64,000 bases of DNA, from NCBI GenBank assembly GCA_024748595.1, contig CP072944.1, positions 1,272,001-1,336,000 on the forward strand, given 5' to 3'. The notes beneath the pieces are model-generated. The model was not told the DNA's origin. It did no database searches and saw only the letters and a program-made list of their open reading frames with translations. The DNA is from Sodalis sp. Ffu. GTDB taxonomy: Bacteria; Pseudomonadota; Gammaproteobacteria; Enterobacterales; Enterobacteriaceae. The position numbers were made by a program, and so were the translations under genes. The stretch's first letter is position 1; every line of letters starts with the position of its first letter. This document shows, one piece after another, positions 21,960 through 34,057 of the stretch.

Positions 21960-22546
21960 TCTATATTCTTCGGAACTATACGTATGATACGCGTCGAACT
22001 TGCTCATGTTGCTATGACGTTATTGACCTTGATGGTTTGGGGTGACGGGAAAGTATAACACACGGTAATAAAGTTCATATTTATAGTACAGTAGTAGTCG
22101 CGTTGATACTATATCAACATCATTAGTTTTGATCTGTCTTGGAGTAAGACATACAGAAGCACTATGCAATCTTGCGTAGGCATAATAAAAAATTAAATAA
22201 TTCCAGCTGGAGGTGTATGGTATGTATGGTAATGTGACATGCCGTTGGATATGAATCAAGCGTTGGCTAATCACACTTATAACAGAAAATAATGAGCCCT
22301 GGAAACAAAAGTTCTGGTACTATTGATATTTTTTTGGCTGAGATAGTTACATTGTAAATAATAAAGGTTATTTAGCTAACTCTTGATATTATCAGATTAC
22401 GTATCGCAGGTGAGTAGAGTCCTGGGTGCTGGTTCGTACATTGAATAAAATGACTTTTTTAGGTATGTTTGTCATTAGACAATTGTTTTGAACAACCTTC
22501 GTTAATTAGGAAAAATCGTCGACGGATAAATTATTCAATAAAGTTC
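21960..22546 (+). mobile_element. Decayed IS903-like element, 3' half
   Basis: Reading in the plus direction gives VWGDGKV near 22040, SFDLSWSKTYRSTMQ near 22130, NNEPWKQKFWYY near 22285 (compare NNDTWKKKVGYH), and LNKMTFLGMFV near 22441 (compare LNRITLLGMPN). About 60 bases further, AAATTATTCAATAAAGTTC (22528-22546) is a right terminal repeat. The order of pieces agrees with a single transposase gene. Confidence 0.7.
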
Positions 22547-22813
22547 CTGCAGTAGCAGGTTTTTTGTTTGTATGATTTTTATACTATTTTCTGTAACAAA
22601 TAGCGCTATATTTAATGGGTAACCAATGTTAAATATAGGGAGTTATGACGCATTTCTGTGTATGTGCATGCTAGTTAGTACTAAAGAGGAGGTTGCGTTC
22701 TTGAGAAGACTTGTTTGCTTTTTGCTTGGTAAGAAAGGAAACAAGTTGCTCCCCATTTTTGTCAGGTTGATAGTTATTCGGCAGACGGATAATATTTTAT
22801 CTAGGAGATAGTC

Positions 22814-23437
22814 ATGTCATACAGTGACGAAAGAGATCACGAGACACATCATATGGCTCTGGTACCGATGGTGGTTGAGCAAACTTCACGTGGGGAGCGT
22901 TCATATGATATTTTTTCACGTTTGTTAAAAGAACGTATCATTTTTATGATTGGTCAGATCGAAGATTATATGGCTAATCTGATTGTCGCTCAGATGATGT
23001 TTCTAGAAGCGGAAAAACCGGAAAAAGATATTTATCTGTACATTAATTCGCCAGGTGGAGTGATAACTGCTGGTATGTCAATTTATGACACCATGCAATT
23101 TATTAAACCAGATGTGAGTACTTTTTGTATGGGACAGGCCGCTTCAATGGGTGCTTTTTTGCTAGCTGCTGGAGCTAAAGGTAAACGTTTCTGCCTACCT
23201 AATTCACGGGTTATGATCCATCAGCCGCTGGGCGGCTTCCAAGGACAGGCTACCGATATAGAAATTCACACCAAAGAGATCTTAAAAATCAAGGCGCGTA
23301 TGAATGAATTGATGTCGAAACATACTGGACAGCTTCTTGATGTTATAGAAAGAGATACTGAGCGTGACCGTTTCCTTTCTGCTAATGAGGCTATAAACTA
23401 CGGATTAGTGGATTCCGTATTGAGTAAACGTGCGTGA
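22814..23437 (+). CDS. clpP: ATP-dependent Clp protease proteolytic subunit
   Basis: ClpP forms the tetradecameric serine protease chamber that works with ClpX or ClpA. It has 207 residues, the E. coli length. The catalytic serine is S111 in GQAASMGAF and the histidine is H136 in [28 protein letters not shown] is conserved. A good ribosome-binding site, AGGAGATAG, precedes the ATG. clpX follows after 151 bases. Confidence 0.97.
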   Translation: MSYSDERDHETHHMALVPMVVEQTSRGERSYDIFSRLLKERIIFMIGQIEDYMANLIVAQMMFLEAEKPEKDIYLYINSPGGVITAGMSIYDTMQFIKPDVSTFCMGQAASMGAFLLAAGAKGKRFCLPNSRVMIHQPLGGFQGQATDIEIHTKEILKIKARMNELMSKHTGQLLDVIERDTERDRFLSANEAINYGLVDSVLSKRA

Positions 23438-23588
23438 ATGCGTAATCGTGAAGATTAATAGTAATATAATTAGTGTATTGCATAGTGTGGAGGAGACACT
23501 TCACTATCGACGACTTATTTTAAATTTAGCCGTCGTGTTGCCAGTTTGATTGGCCTGCGGGATAAAGACGAAAGAAAGAGGTTTACTG

Positions 23589-24863
23589 ATGACAGATAAG
23601 CGCAAAAACAGTTTAGGGAAGTTGCTGTATTGTTCTTTCTGCGGTAAAAGCCAGCATGAGGTACGAAAATTGATCGCCGGCCCGTCTGTGTATATTTGTG
23701 ATGAATGTATCGATTTATGCAATGACATTATCCGTGAAGAGATCAAAGAGGTTACGTCGCATCGCGAGCGCATCGCGATGCCCACTCCGCATGAAATTCG
23801 TAACCGCTTGGATGATTATGTTATCGGTCAGGAAAAAGCTAAAAAAGTGCTTGCGGTAGCAGTGTATAACCATTACAAACGATTACTCAATGGGGATACC
23901 AATAATGGAATTGAGTTAGGCAAAAGCAACATTTTGTTGATCGGTCCGACCGGAAGCGGTAAAACCTTGTTGGCAGAGACGTTAGCACGCTTCCTTGATG
24001 TGCCATTTACCATGGCTGATGCGACCACTTTGACCGAAGCCGGTTACGTGGGTGAGGATGTAGAGAACATCATCCAGAAATTGCTGCAAAAATGTGATTA
24101 TGATGTGCAAAAGGCGCAGCGTGGTATCGTCTATATAGATGAGATAGACAAGATTTCTCGTAAATCTGATAATCCGTCCATTACTCGCGATGTGTCGGGT
24201 GAAGGTGTGCAACAAGCGCTGCTGAAATTGATTGAAGGCACTGTTGCCGCGGTACCACCTCAGGGAGGCCGTAAGCATCCCCAGCAAGAGTTTTTGCAAG
24301 TAGATACGTCGAAGATTCTGTTTATCTGTGGTGGCGCCTTTGCCGGTTTGGATAAAGTTATTGAACAGCGTACTGAAACCAATCGTGGTATTGGTTTCAG
24401 TGCAACCGTGAAAGATGGCTCTGAGAAAGCCACTGAAGGTCAGTTGTTGGCTCAGGTGGAACCAGAGGATTTGATTAAATTTGGTTTAATTCCGGAATTC
24501 ATCGGTCGTTTACCTGTGGTGGCTACGTTGAATGAATTAAGTGAAGAAGCGTTGATTCAAATTTTACGAAAACCGAAAAACGCCTTGACCAAACAATATC
24601 AGGCGCTATTCAATCTGGAAGATGTCGAATTAGAATTTCGCGATGATGCCCTTACCGCTATTGCTAAAAAAGCCATGGCTCGTAAAACCGGTGCCCGTGG
24701 TTTGCGTTCCATTGTGGAAAGTGCGCTGTTGGAAACCATGTATGAATTACCATCCCAGGATAGTGTGGAAAAAGTGGTGATTGATGAGGCGGTTATTGCT
24801 GGCCAGTCTGAGCCGTTGCTTATTTACGGTAAGCACGAAGCTCAGCATGCATCTGGCGAATAA
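23589..24863 (+). CDS. clpX: ATP-dependent Clp protease ATP-binding subunit ClpX
   Basis: ClpX is an AAA+ unfoldase feeding ClpP. It has 424 residues, the E. coli length. The zinc-binding domain has four cysteines in [10 protein letters not shown] and ICDECIDLC. Walker A is [12 protein letters not shown], Walker B is VYIDEIDKI, and the sensor and pore regions include [13 protein letters not shown]. The ClpP-binding loop IGF appears in [10 protein letters not shown] chose the ATG at 23589, after the site AAAGAGG, over an upstream in-frame ATG. Confidence 0.97.
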   Translation: MTDKRKNSLGKLLYCSFCGKSQHEVRKLIAGPSVYICDECIDLCNDIIREEIKEVTSHRERIAMPTPHEIRNRLDDYVIGQEKAKKVLAVAVYNHYKRLLNGDTNNGIELGKSNILLIGPTGSGKTLLAETLARFLDVPFTMADATTLTEAGYVGEDVENIIQKLLQKCDYDVQKAQRGIVYIDEIDKISRKSDNPSITRDVSGEGVQQALLKLIEGTVAAVPPQGGRKHPQQEFLQVDTSKILFICGGAFAGLDKVIEQRTETNRGIGFSATVKDGSEKATEGQLLAQVEPEDLIKFGLIPEFIGRLPVVATLNELSEEALIQILRKPKNALTKQYQALFNLEDVELEFRDDALTAIAKKAMARKTGARGLRSIVESALLETMYELPSQDSVEKVVIDEAVIAGQSEPLLIYGKHEAQHASGE

Positions 24864-24896
24864 CTCAATGACCGCGGCTGTTGGTTGAAGCGATTA

Positions 24897-24937
24897 CAGT
24901 GCTAAAACGGGGGATAACATCCCCCGTTTTAGCACTG
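24897..24937 (+). terminator. Probable terminator after clpX
   Basis: A perfect 17-bp stem (arms 24897-24913 and 24921-24937) with the loop ATAACAT contains GGGGG/CCCCC at its top. It lies 34 bases after the clpX stop and upstream of the lon promoter. The T-run is inside the stem rather than after it. Confidence 0.7.
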
Positions 24938-24946
24938 CTAGATATT

Positions 24947-24975
24947 GTTGAATATAAGCGATTCAACCCCATATG
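24947..24975 (+). promoter_or_regulatory. Candidate heat-shock (sigma-32) promoter of lon
   Basis: GTTGAA (24947-24952) and CCCCATATG (24967-24975) are separated by 14 bases. They resemble the sigma-32 consensus CTTGAA and CCCCATNT, the class of promoter that drives lon in E. coli. It lies about 85 bases upstream of the lon start. Preservation in such a decayed genome suggests that heat-shock control of lon is still used. Confidence 0.65.
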
Positions 24976-25060
24976 CTCAAATACTTAATTTTAAAACTAA
25001 TAGAAATTGAGTTTTTGCGTATCCCACAAACCTAGCAGGAGTTAACTAAGAGAGAGCTCT

Positions 25061-27400
25061 ATGAATGTCGAGCGTTCTGAACGCATAGAAATCCCTGTAT
25101 TGCCTCTGCGCGATGTGGTGGTCTATCCGCATATGGTCATCCCGTTGTTTGTTGGTCGGGAAAAATCTATTCGATGTCTTGAAGCCGCCATGGATAGTGA
25201 CAAAAAAATCATGTTGGTGGCACAGAAAGAGGCTTCAACCGATGAACCTGGTGTTAACGATCTTTTTTTAGTCGGAACGGTATCATCTATTTTGCAAATG
25301 CTTAAATTGCCAGACGGTACGGTTAAGGTGCTTGTGGAAGGGCTGACGCGTGCCCGTATTATCGAATTGACTGATAGTGGCTATCACTTCACCGCCGAGG
25401 CGGATTACTTTGACGGTGATGAGCAGCTGGATGAACGCGAGCAAGAAGTATTGGTGCGTACTACCATTAATCAGTTTGAAGGCTATATCAAATTGAACAA
25501 GAAAATTCCACCAGAAGTGCTAACTTCTTTGAACAGCATTGATGATGCTGCCAGGCTTGCCGATACCATCGCTGCCCATATGCCGCTCAAGCTGGCCGAT
25601 AAGCAGTCGGTATTGGAAATGGCCGATGTAACCGAACGGTTGGAGTACCTAATGTCGATGATGGAATCAGAGATCGATTTGTTGCAGGTAGAGAAACGCA
25701 TCCGTAACCGCGTCAAAAAGCAAATGGAGAAAAGCCAGCGCGAATATTATTTGAATGAACAGATGAAGGCGATTCAAAAAGAGTTGGGTGAGATAGACGA
25801 TACGCCGGATGAAAACGAAGCGCTGAAACGCAAGATAGAAGCGGCTAAAATGCCTCAAGAGGCGCGAGAAAAAACGGAATCGGAGCTGCAAAAATTGAAA
25901 ATGATGTCGCCTATGTCCGCTGAAGCAACTGTAGTGCGTGGTTATATAGATTGGATGCTGTCGGTACCCTGGCATATGCGCAGTAAAGTAAAGAAGGACC
26001 TTGTGAAGGCGCAGGAGACACTCGATAAGGATCATTATGGACTACAACGGGTTAAAGATCGCATTCTGGAATATTTGGCGATACAAAGCCGAGTGAGTAA
26101 AATTAGAGGTCCGATTCTATGCTTGGTGGGGCCACCTGGGGTAGGAAAAACTTCGTTAGGTCAGTCCATCGCTAAAGCTACCGGTAGACAATATGTAAGA
26201 ATGGCGTTGGGGGGTGTTCGCGATGAAGCTGAAATTCGCGGTCATCGTCGTACCTATATCGGATCTATGCCAGGAAAACTTATTCAAAAGATGTCCAAGG
26301 TTGGGGTAAAAAATCCGCTATTCTTGTTGGATGAAATTGATAAAATGTCTTCGGATATGCGGGGTGATCCGGCCTCAGCATTGCTGGAGGTGTTGGATCC
26401 AGAGCAGAATGTGGCGTTTAACGATCATTATTTGGAAGTGGATTATGATCTCTCCGACGTGATGTTTGTTGCTACTTCCAACTCGATGAATATCCCAGCG
26501 CCGTTGTTGGATCGTATGGAGGTTATTCGTCTGTCAGGCTATACGGAAGACGAGAAGTTGAACATCGCCCGGCAGCACCTACTGGCTAAACAGTTAGAGC
26601 GCAACGCGTTGAAACCTTGTGAGCTGACGATTGAAGATAGCACGTTGGTAGGGATTATACGCTATTATACCCGTGAAGCTGGGGTGCGTAATTTAGAACG
26701 TGAAATTTCTAAATTGTGCCGCAAGGCGGTGAAAAATTTATTGATGGATAAGAAAATAAAGCATATCACCATCTGTGCCAGTAACCTAAAAGACTTCCTT
26801 GGCGTGCAACGTTACGACTATTGCCGAGCAGAAGGGGAGAACCGCATCGGTCAAGTAACAGGTCTGGCCTGGACCGAAGTAGGTGGAGATCTGTTGACCA
26901 TTGAAACTGCCTGTGTATCAGGAAAAGGAAAGTTGATCTATACCGGTTCGTTGGGAGAGGTAATGCAAGAATCGATTCAGGCGGCGTTGACGGTTGTGCG
27001 TGCTCGTGCGGATAAATTGGGTATTAATCCTGATTTTTATGAAAAACGGGATATACATGTGCACGTACCTGAAGGTGCCACGCCAAAGGATGGTCCCAGC
27101 GCTGGTATTGCTATGTGTACCGCTTTGGTCTCCTGTCTGACAGGAAATCCGGTGAAAGCCAATGTAGCTATGACCGGAGAAATTACCTTGCGTGGACAAG
27201 TATTGCCCATCGGCGGTCTGAAAGAAAAATTGCTAGCTGCTCATCGCGGTGGTATTAAGACGGTGCTGATTCCTGATGAAAACAAACGTGATCTGGAAGA
27301 AATGCCAGCTGTTGTGCTTAATGATTTGGATATCCATCCAGTGAAACGCATAGATGAAGTGTTGACACTGGCCTTACAAAATACGCCGTTTAGTATGTAA
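25061..27400 (+). CDS. lon: ATP-dependent protease Lon
   Basis: Lon degrades misfolded and regulatory proteins in the cytoplasm. It has 779 residues against 784 in E. coli. The domains in order are the N-terminal substrate-binding LON domain (about 8-200), a coiled-coil region, the AAA+ module with Walker [11 protein letters not shown] and Walker [10 protein letters not shown], and the serine-lysine protease domain. The catalytic serine is in [10 protein letters not shown] and the lysine in [13 protein letters not shown]. hupB and ppiD, which follow in E. coli, are missing, replaced by IS debris. Confidence 0.97.
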   Translation: MNVERSERIEIPVLPLRDVVVYPHMVIPLFVGREKSIRCLEAAMDSDKKIMLVAQKEASTDEPGVNDLFLVGTVSSILQMLKLPDGTVKVLVEGLTRARIIELTDSGYHFTAEADYFDGDEQLDEREQEVLVRTTINQFEGYIKLNKKIPPEVLTSLNSIDDAARLADTIAAHMPLKLADKQSVLEMADVTERLEYLMSMMESEIDLLQVEKRIRNRVKKQMEKSQREYYLNEQMKAIQKELGEIDDTPDENEALKRKIEAAKMPQEAREKTESELQKLKMMSPMSAEATVVRGYIDWMLSVPWHMRSKVKKDLVKAQETLDKDHYGLQRVKDRILEYLAIQSRVSKIRGPILCLVGPPGVGKTSLGQSIAKATGRQYVRMALGGVRDEAEIRGHRRTYIGSMPGKLIQKMSKVGVKNPLFLLDEIDKMSSDMRGDPASALLEVLDPEQNVAFNDHYLEVDYDLSDVMFVATSNSMNIPAPLLDRMEVIRLSGYTEDEKLNIARQHLLAKQLERNALKPCELTIEDSTLVGIIRYYTREAGVRNLEREISKLCRKAVKNLLMDKKIKHITICASNLKDFLGVQRYDYCRAEGENRIGQVTGLAWTEVGGDLLTIETACVSGKGKLIYTGSLGEVMQESIQAALTVVRARADKLGINPDFYEKRDIHVHVPEGATPKDGPSAGIAMCTALVSCLTGNPVKANVAMTGEITLRGQVLPIGGLKEKLLAAHRGGIKTVLIPDENKRDLEEMPAVVLNDLDIHPVKRIDEVLTLALQNTPFSM

Positions 27401-27414
27401 AGTGTTTTCTGAAG

Positions 27415-28145
27415 GGCTTTGTTGAATCATTTTATATAATTATCGTAAGGTGATAATATTAGGATTCCGATGAATGATCATTTTATTCGTGACATAGCTG
27501 GTGCTTTCAAAAAGAGGTGATGATAATCGATTTTTATTGTTTAAAAATCATTATTTTAATTCTTAATTGACTAGCGCCTGCTGTTTATCAGCATAAACTG
27601 GATAGGCTTATGCCATTGGGGGTATAAGAGGTGTTTTAGTCAATAAAGTATGGTTGGCTAGTATGATGTGTATTATAATCCCCCTTATTTTTTTATATTT
27701 TCTGCAAGCAAGATAGTTATACTCAATAAGTAGTTTGATCTATCATGCTGATTTCCATTATGTGGAAAATGGTGTAGCTACAGTATTTTCTTGACTGTAT
27801 ACTAGCTTTATATTCATATACACTAATGATTGATCCTATTAGTATTTTATGTTGTTGTAGTTCGTGTTAACGAAGAGGAGTCTTCATTCATTAAAATTAC
27901 ATCTAAACGTTAGTGTACCAGGCAAAGTATTAATTTCAATATCAATACAGTGGTCATAACTATCTTCGAATAGTATATTAGAGACAGTTTTTTTGAGTAA
28001 TTTTATTACTAAGTAATAAGTGTTGAGTAGTCAATTTAGCGTCATTGAATCGCGTTTGATGAGGGTAGGTATTGACTCACATAGTTATTGATTTTAAATC
28101 TTCTTTTTCCATACAAAGATTTGGTGAATAATATTTGATCTCCCT
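27415..28145 (-). mobile_element. Decayed IS903-like element left of hemG
   Basis: GGCTTTGTTGAATCATTT (27415-27432) is a well-preserved left terminal repeat starting 15 bases after the lon stop. The reverse C-terminal block begins near 27478 (CATTTTATTCGTGACATAGC). The reverse N-terminal block GCGTTTGATGAGGGTAGG lies near 28050. The internal stretch 27942-28050 parallels 29374-29490 in the next copy. The right end near GATTTGGTGAATAATAT is degraded. Confidence 0.7.
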
Positions 28146-28324
28146 AGGAAAAGGATACAGAACTAGCTAGGATGCCTATTTACAATAGGCGTGTCTTGAA
28201 CGACTGTTGTAAATAAATTTTAATAGTAAAAAAGATTTATAGAAGGCTAACTTTATAATAAAGTTCAAGCTGTTTAGTCGTTTGGAGATGTTTATTTTAC
28301 TGATATTAATAAAATGAAGTTCCC

Positions 28325-28897
28325 ATGAAAACATTAATTCTTTACTTAAGCCATGATGGCTTCACACAAAAAATTGCCGGTGTGATCGCTACATATCTTG
28401 CTGACCAGTGTGAATGTAACGTTGTGGATCTGTGTCGTGCAAGAGAGCACGATCTGCAAGCTTATCAGCGAGTCGTGATTGGTGCGTCGATTCGCTATGG
28501 TCATTTTGCTGCTGAGTTGGACCGCTTTATTCATAAGCAACTGAATTGGTTAATCTGTATTCCTAGCGCGTTTTATTCTGTTAATTTGACAGCGCGCAAA
28601 GCTGATAAATGTACTCCTGCCACCAATGTCTATACGCGTAAATTTCTGGCGAAAACTGCTTGGCGACCTGATCTCTGCGCGGTATTTGCTGGCGCGTTGC
28701 GCTACCCGTGCTATCATTGGTTTGATTGCTTAATGATTCAATTAGTTATGCTAATGACTGGTGGTGAAACTGATTGTAGCAAAGAGGTGGAGTATACTGA
28801 TTGGCAGCAAGTTTTTGCATTTGCTAGAAAGTTAACGAAATTAACTAAGAATGTTCAATGCAATATGGTAAAAACACCGTTCTTTAAAAATAATTAG
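28325..28897 (+). CDS. hemG: Menaquinone-dependent protoporphyrinogen IX dehydrogenase
   Basis: HemG is a flavodoxin-like enzyme that oxidises protoporphyrinogen IX, passing electrons to respiratory quinones. It has 190 residues against 181 in E. coli. MKTLILYLSHDG begins the FMN-binding fold. VVIGASIRYGHF, IPSAFYSVNL, GALRYPCYHWFD and MTGGETD are conserved. It lies outside its E. coli context (near trkH and an rRNA operon) and is flanked on both sides by same-orientation relics of one IS. With hemF it supplies haem for the bo oxidase. Confidence 0.93.
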   Translation: MKTLILYLSHDGFTQKIAGVIATYLADQCECNVVDLCRAREHDLQAYQRVVIGASIRYGHFAAELDRFIHKQLNWLICIPSAFYSVNLTARKADKCTPATNVYTRKFLAKTAWRPDLCAVFAGALRYPCYHWFDCLMIQLVMLMTGGETDCSKEVEYTDWQQVFAFARKLTKLTKNVQCNMVKTPFFKNN

Positions 28898-28910
28898 AAT
28901 TATTTATTCA

Positions 28911-29639
28911 GTTTTGTTAAATAAAATTCATAGTCACTGAGATCTTTACTTTTTTAATTACATCTTGATATATATCTAGATAGTTATTTTATTCAAGGTA
29001 TGTTCTTAAGTCATACTTACCTTAACTTAGAATAGTAAGTTAATAGTAGTATAAGTCAGTAGAATAGCTATTCTATTCGTGAGATATCTTGTCATAGAGC
29101 GTTAATGGTGTTTGTAAGTGTCTGATTAGTGATTTTATATCCTTTGAGTTATTTTGCAATAGTTCATATTAGATGATATCATATATTGAAGTATCAACTG
29201 ATATATGAAGTAAGTATTACACTTGGCACTTTTTTTATTAACGCACAATTTTATCGTGATATTAATATTTTTGTTTATTTAATGAGACCATTATGGTTTT
29301 AGAGGAATATTATTGATTAAAATCATATTTATAAAATTTTCTAATGATAGTGGTTTTAGAAAAAGATTAGTTTTAATATTAATTCAGTGGTGGTTGCCAT
29401 CTTTAAATAGTGTATTAGAGGCATCTTTTGAGGTATGTAATTTTACTATTAATCCTTAAGCTGAGGTATCTAATTTAGCTGCAGTAAATCGTGTTTGATG
29501 ATGGTCTTGTTTAATGCTCTTAATGAATGATTTGAGGTTTTACTGATAGAGAGATTTTTCTAGAAAAGTTATGATCTACTTGTAGTTAATGAATATTTCT
29601 TTGATCCATTTTAAAAATGTAATGTATTCAACAAAGCCC
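28911..29639 (-). mobile_element. Decayed IS903-like element right of hemG
   Basis: The left repeat is GTTTTGTTAAATAAAATT (28911-28928) and the right repeat is ATGTATTCAACAAAGCCC (29622-29639). Both ends are visible, so the boundaries are good. The C-terminal block is near 28982 (GTTATTTTATTCAAGG) and the N-terminal block CGTGTTTGATGATGGTC near 29488. Length is about 730 bases, shorter than the roughly 1050 of an intact IS903, so internal deletions have occurred. Confidence 0.75.
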
Positions 29640-29705
29640 TGTGAATTGTATGACAACTGTCTTTAGACTAAGTCACCTATTTTTTGTATGCTTAAGTGAA
29701 TGGTA

Positions 29706-30687
29706 ATGTGTATTGCTGATTTTGCCTGTGAATTACCAAAACACTTGATTGCCCGTTATCCAAATAGGGAATGCAGCGCTTGTCGCTTGTTGTCGCTGGA
29801 TGGGCTGACCGGAGATATAACTCTGAGGTATTTACTGATTTACTGCAAAAATTGGTGTCTGGAAACCTGCTGGTAGAACGTGTGCTGGACGATAATCGGG
29901 TACTTGCACATGTGCGCGTCTCTAAGGGCGCCAAAAACGGGTAGTGCCTTTTGGGGGGATAATGACAGCAGGCCACTATGGTGATGCGTCACGCTGCGCT
30001 CTTCGAGCTCCGTTTGACGACACCCGCGATGTACTGACAATATTGAATGATGCTCTGGCCATATATGCCGTTTTCCCCTTATATCGATCGTCTGGACGAA
30101 AACAGTAGACCGCTAGCTTGTATCAGAGAGTCTATAGTGAACGCCCTGGCGTGGTGGCCGCTCCGACAGCGGTATTGTATTTTGATAAATCTATGTTGTC
30201 GGCTTTGCGTGCCAAAGTGATCTAAATGGCTTTCATCACGTTGCATGTAGGGGCTGGTACCTTTCAGTCGGTTCGTTTGGACGGATATCGAGCGGGGTAT
30301 AGCATGTATGGGGATATGTCGAGGTGTGGCAAGACAGTGGTTGATGCTATGTTAGCTTGCAAGGCACGTGGTAATCTGGTTATCGCTGTCGGCACTACTT
30401 CAGTACGTTCTTTAGAAAACACCGCGATGGTGGATGAAAATAGGAACCTGCTAGCTCCGTTTTTTGGTGATCCGTATATTTTTATTTTTCCCGGTTACCG
30501 TTTTCGTGTCATTGACGCGCTGATCACTAATTTTTATTTGCCGGAATCCACCTTAATTATGTTAGTGGCACCTTTGCCGGTTATCGTAATCCCGGTGCTG
30601 CCTAACCAGGCATTGAAAGTGTGGGTAGTAATCGGCATGGTGTTGGATCTGCCGTCAGGCGTTAATCCCTCTGATGTTGGAGGATAA
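29706..30687 (+). pseudogene. queA: S-adenosylmethionine:tRNA ribosyltransferase-isomerase QueA, pseudogene
   Basis: QueA converts preQ1 in tRNA to epoxyqueuosine. The frame starting at 29706 reads [19 protein letters not shown], matching the family, then shifts. The next frame reads [14 protein letters not shown] and runs straight into [14 protein letters not shown], losing about 27 residues that include the FNNTRVI motif. A stop follows near 29942. The second half is open again from about 30226 with [21 protein letters not shown] and [13 protein letters not shown]. It ends directly at the tgt start, its usual operon partner. With a deletion and several frameshifts it cannot make a full enzyme. 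Confidence 0.92.
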
Positions 30688-31815
<1,128 letters not shown>

Positions 31816-31840
31816 GTTAAATAATAATGGGGGAATTTAA

Positions 31841-32173
31841 ATGAATTTTTTCATTTTTAATGCTGTTGCCGCCACCGGTGATCCGGCCCAGGGCAGTCCT
31901 TACTCTCTGGTAATTATGTTGGTAGTTTTTGGTCTAATTTTTTATTTTATGATTTTTCGTCCGCAGCAAAAGCGTGCCAAAGCGCATAAAAAATTAATGA
32001 ATTCCATTTCTAAAGGGGATGAAGTGTTGACCACTGGTGGTATTGTGGGTCGTGTCGTTAATGTAGCGGAAACTGGTTATATTTCCATTTCGCTCAACGA
32101 AACAAACGAAGTGGTGATTAAGCGTGATTTTGTAACTGCTGTTTTGCCGAAAGGTACAATGAAAGCGTTATAA
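31841..32173 (+). CDS. yajC: Sec translocon accessory protein YajC
   Basis: YajC is a small inner-membrane protein that associates with SecDF at the SecYEG translocon. It has 110 residues, the E. coli length. One membrane helix (about 20-40, SLVIMLVVFGLIFYFMIF) is followed by FRPQQKRAKAHKKLM and a cytoplasmic domain ending AVLPKGTMKAL. It is 25 bases after tgt and precedes secD. Confidence 0.95.
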   Translation: MNFFIFNAVAATGDPAQGSPYSLVIMLVVFGLIFYFMIFRPQQKRAKAHKKLMNSISKGDEVLTTGGIVGRVVNVAETGYISISLNETNEVVIKRDFVTAVLPKGTMKAL

Positions 32174-32200
32174 ATTTTGATTTTTCCTAAGGAAATTGCT

Positions 32201-34048
32201 GTGTTAAACCGTTATCCTTTATGGAAGTATCTCATGTTGCTGCTAGCGCTTGGTGTTGGGTTGCTATATGCGCTTCCAAATCTTTATGGGGAAGATCCAG
32301 CTGTACAAATTACCGGTGTGCGAGGTACTACAGTTAGTGAATTGACGCTGGTTCAGATTCAAAATGTGTTGAAACAATATCAAATTTCCAGCAAATCTAT
32401 TATTATGGATAATGGTGTTGTTTCAGCTCATTTCTGTAGCTTAGATGTGCAACTGCGTGCCCGTGAAGCGTTAGTGAATGCCCTAGGAGAGAATTATGTC
32501 GTGGCACTGAATCTGGTTCCGTCTCTTCCTTCTTGGTTACTCAGTGTAGGAGCAAAACCAATTAAGTTGGGTTTGGATTTGCGCGGCGGTGTACATTTTT
32601 TGATAGAAGTGGATATGGACAGCGTGTTCAGCAAGCTACAGGAGAATTCTATGTATAGTCTGCAGCGCGATCTGCGCGATAAAGGCATCTCCTATACAAC
32701 AGTGCATAAAATTGATAATTATGGTAGCGAAATCTGTTTTCGCGATACTGAGACTCGTGATCAAATCATTTCATGGCTGACACCTCGACATCGAGGGTTG
32801 GTGTTAAGAAGCGTCGGCGATCATGGTCTTCATGCCATCCTAGCGGCAGACCGTTTGCGGGATGCTCACGAATACGCAGTGCAACAGAATATCAGTATTT
32901 TGCGCAATCGCGTGAATCAGCTGGGTGTGACTGAACCGCAGGTGCAGCGACAGGGAGCAGATCGGATTGTAGTTGAGCTGCCTGGTATCCAGGATACCGC
33001 GCGCGCTAAGCAAATTCTTGGCGCGACTGCTACCCTTGAGTTCCGTCTGGTTAATGGCGCGATAAATCAAACCTTCGCTGTTCATGGCCGCGTGTCGGGA
33101 GACTCGGAAGTGAAAGTAACCCGCGACGGTAAGTCAGTAGTGGTGTACAAACGGGTTATCTTGACCGGTGATCATATTATTAACTCCACTTTTAGTACCG
33201 ACGAATATAATCGCCCTCAGGTGAATATTTTCCTCGATAGTGCCGGTGGCAGCACTATGTTTAATTTTACCAAGAATAATATTAGCAAGCAGATGGCTAC
33301 TTTGTTTGTAGAGTATAGGGACAGTGGTAAGAAAGACGCTAATGGGCACACTATCTTAATAAAAAAGGAAGAGGTGATCAACGTTGCGACCATTCAGTCT
33401 CGGTTGGGCAGTAGCTTTCGTATCATTGGCATCAGCAATCTGAATGAAGCGCACCAGTTGTCGCTGTTGCTGCGTGCGGGCGCCTTGATTGCTCCTATCC
33501 ATATTGTGGAAGAACGCATCATTGGTCCCACCCTTGGGATTCAGAATATCACGCAAGGGTTGAAAGCTTGTTTTTGGGGGCTAGCAGCTTTAATCTTGTT
33601 TATGGTGGTGTGGTACCGTAAGTTTGGCTTGATCGCTACTTCAGCGTTTATTGCCAATTTGGTGCTGATCATCGGTATTATGTCCTTATTACCTGGAGCG
33701 ACATTAACCATGCCAGGTATCGCTGGTGTTGTACTAACGTTGGCTGTGGCTGTGGATGCCAATGTGCTTATCAACGAACGCATTAAAGAGGAGCTTCGCA
33801 AGGGACGGACGGTGCAGCAAGCGATTCATGAGGGGTATCGCGGCGCGTTCTCTAGTATTGTCGACGCCAACGTCACGACGCTAATTACCGCTATTGTCTT
33901 GTATGTGTTTGGCACAGGTTCCATTAAGGGTTTTGCTATCACTACCGCTATCGGTGTGGTCACTTCAATGTTTACGGCGATCATCGGTACTCGTGCCATC
34001 GTTAATCTGTTTTACGGCGGTAAACATATTGATCAGCTATCTATTTAG
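32201..34048 (+). CDS. secD: Protein translocase subunit SecD
   Basis: SecD works with SecF to use the proton gradient in late steps of Sec export. It has 615 residues, the E. coli length, if started at the GTG at 32201, which follows TAAGGAAA and gives LNRYPLWKY. Six membrane helices and a large periplasmic P1 domain (about 30-440) are expected. RNRVNQLGVTEPQVQRQGAD, LDLRGGVHFL and the helix-4 motif VAVDANVLINERIKEEL are conserved. It lies in yajC-secD-secF. Confidence 0.96.
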   Translation: MLNRYPLWKYLMLLLALGVGLLYALPNLYGEDPAVQITGVRGTTVSELTLVQIQNVLKQYQISSKSIIMDNGVVSAHFCSLDVQLRAREALVNALGENYVVALNLVPSLPSWLLSVGAKPIKLGLDLRGGVHFLIEVDMDSVFSKLQENSMYSLQRDLRDKGISYTTVHKIDNYGSEICFRDTETRDQIISWLTPRHRGLVLRSVGDHGLHAILAADRLRDAHEYAVQQNISILRNRVNQLGVTEPQVQRQGADRIVVELPGIQDTARAKQILGATATLEFRLVNGAINQTFAVHGRVSGDSEVKVTRDGKSVVVYKRVILTGDHIINSTFSTDEYNRPQVNIFLDSAGGSTMFNFTKNNISKQMATLFVEYRDSGKKDANGHTILIKKEEVINVATIQSRLGSSFRIIGISNLNEAHQLSLLLRAGALIAPIHIVEERIIGPTLGIQNITQGLKACFWGLAALILFMVVWYRKFGLIATSAFIANLVLIIGIMSLLPGATLTMPGIAGVVLTLAVAVDANVLINERIKEELRKGRTVQQAIHEGYRGAFSSIVDANVTTLITAIVLYVFGTGSIKGFAITTAIGVVTSMFTAIIGTRAIVNLFYGGKHIDQLSI

Positions 34049-34057
34049 GCATAGTTT

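Noticed and set aside
22626-22811. Open frame of 61 codons directly upstream of clpP
   Set aside because: No family resemblance, composition follows the AT-rich spacer, and it runs into the clpP ribosome-binding site. Likely chance.
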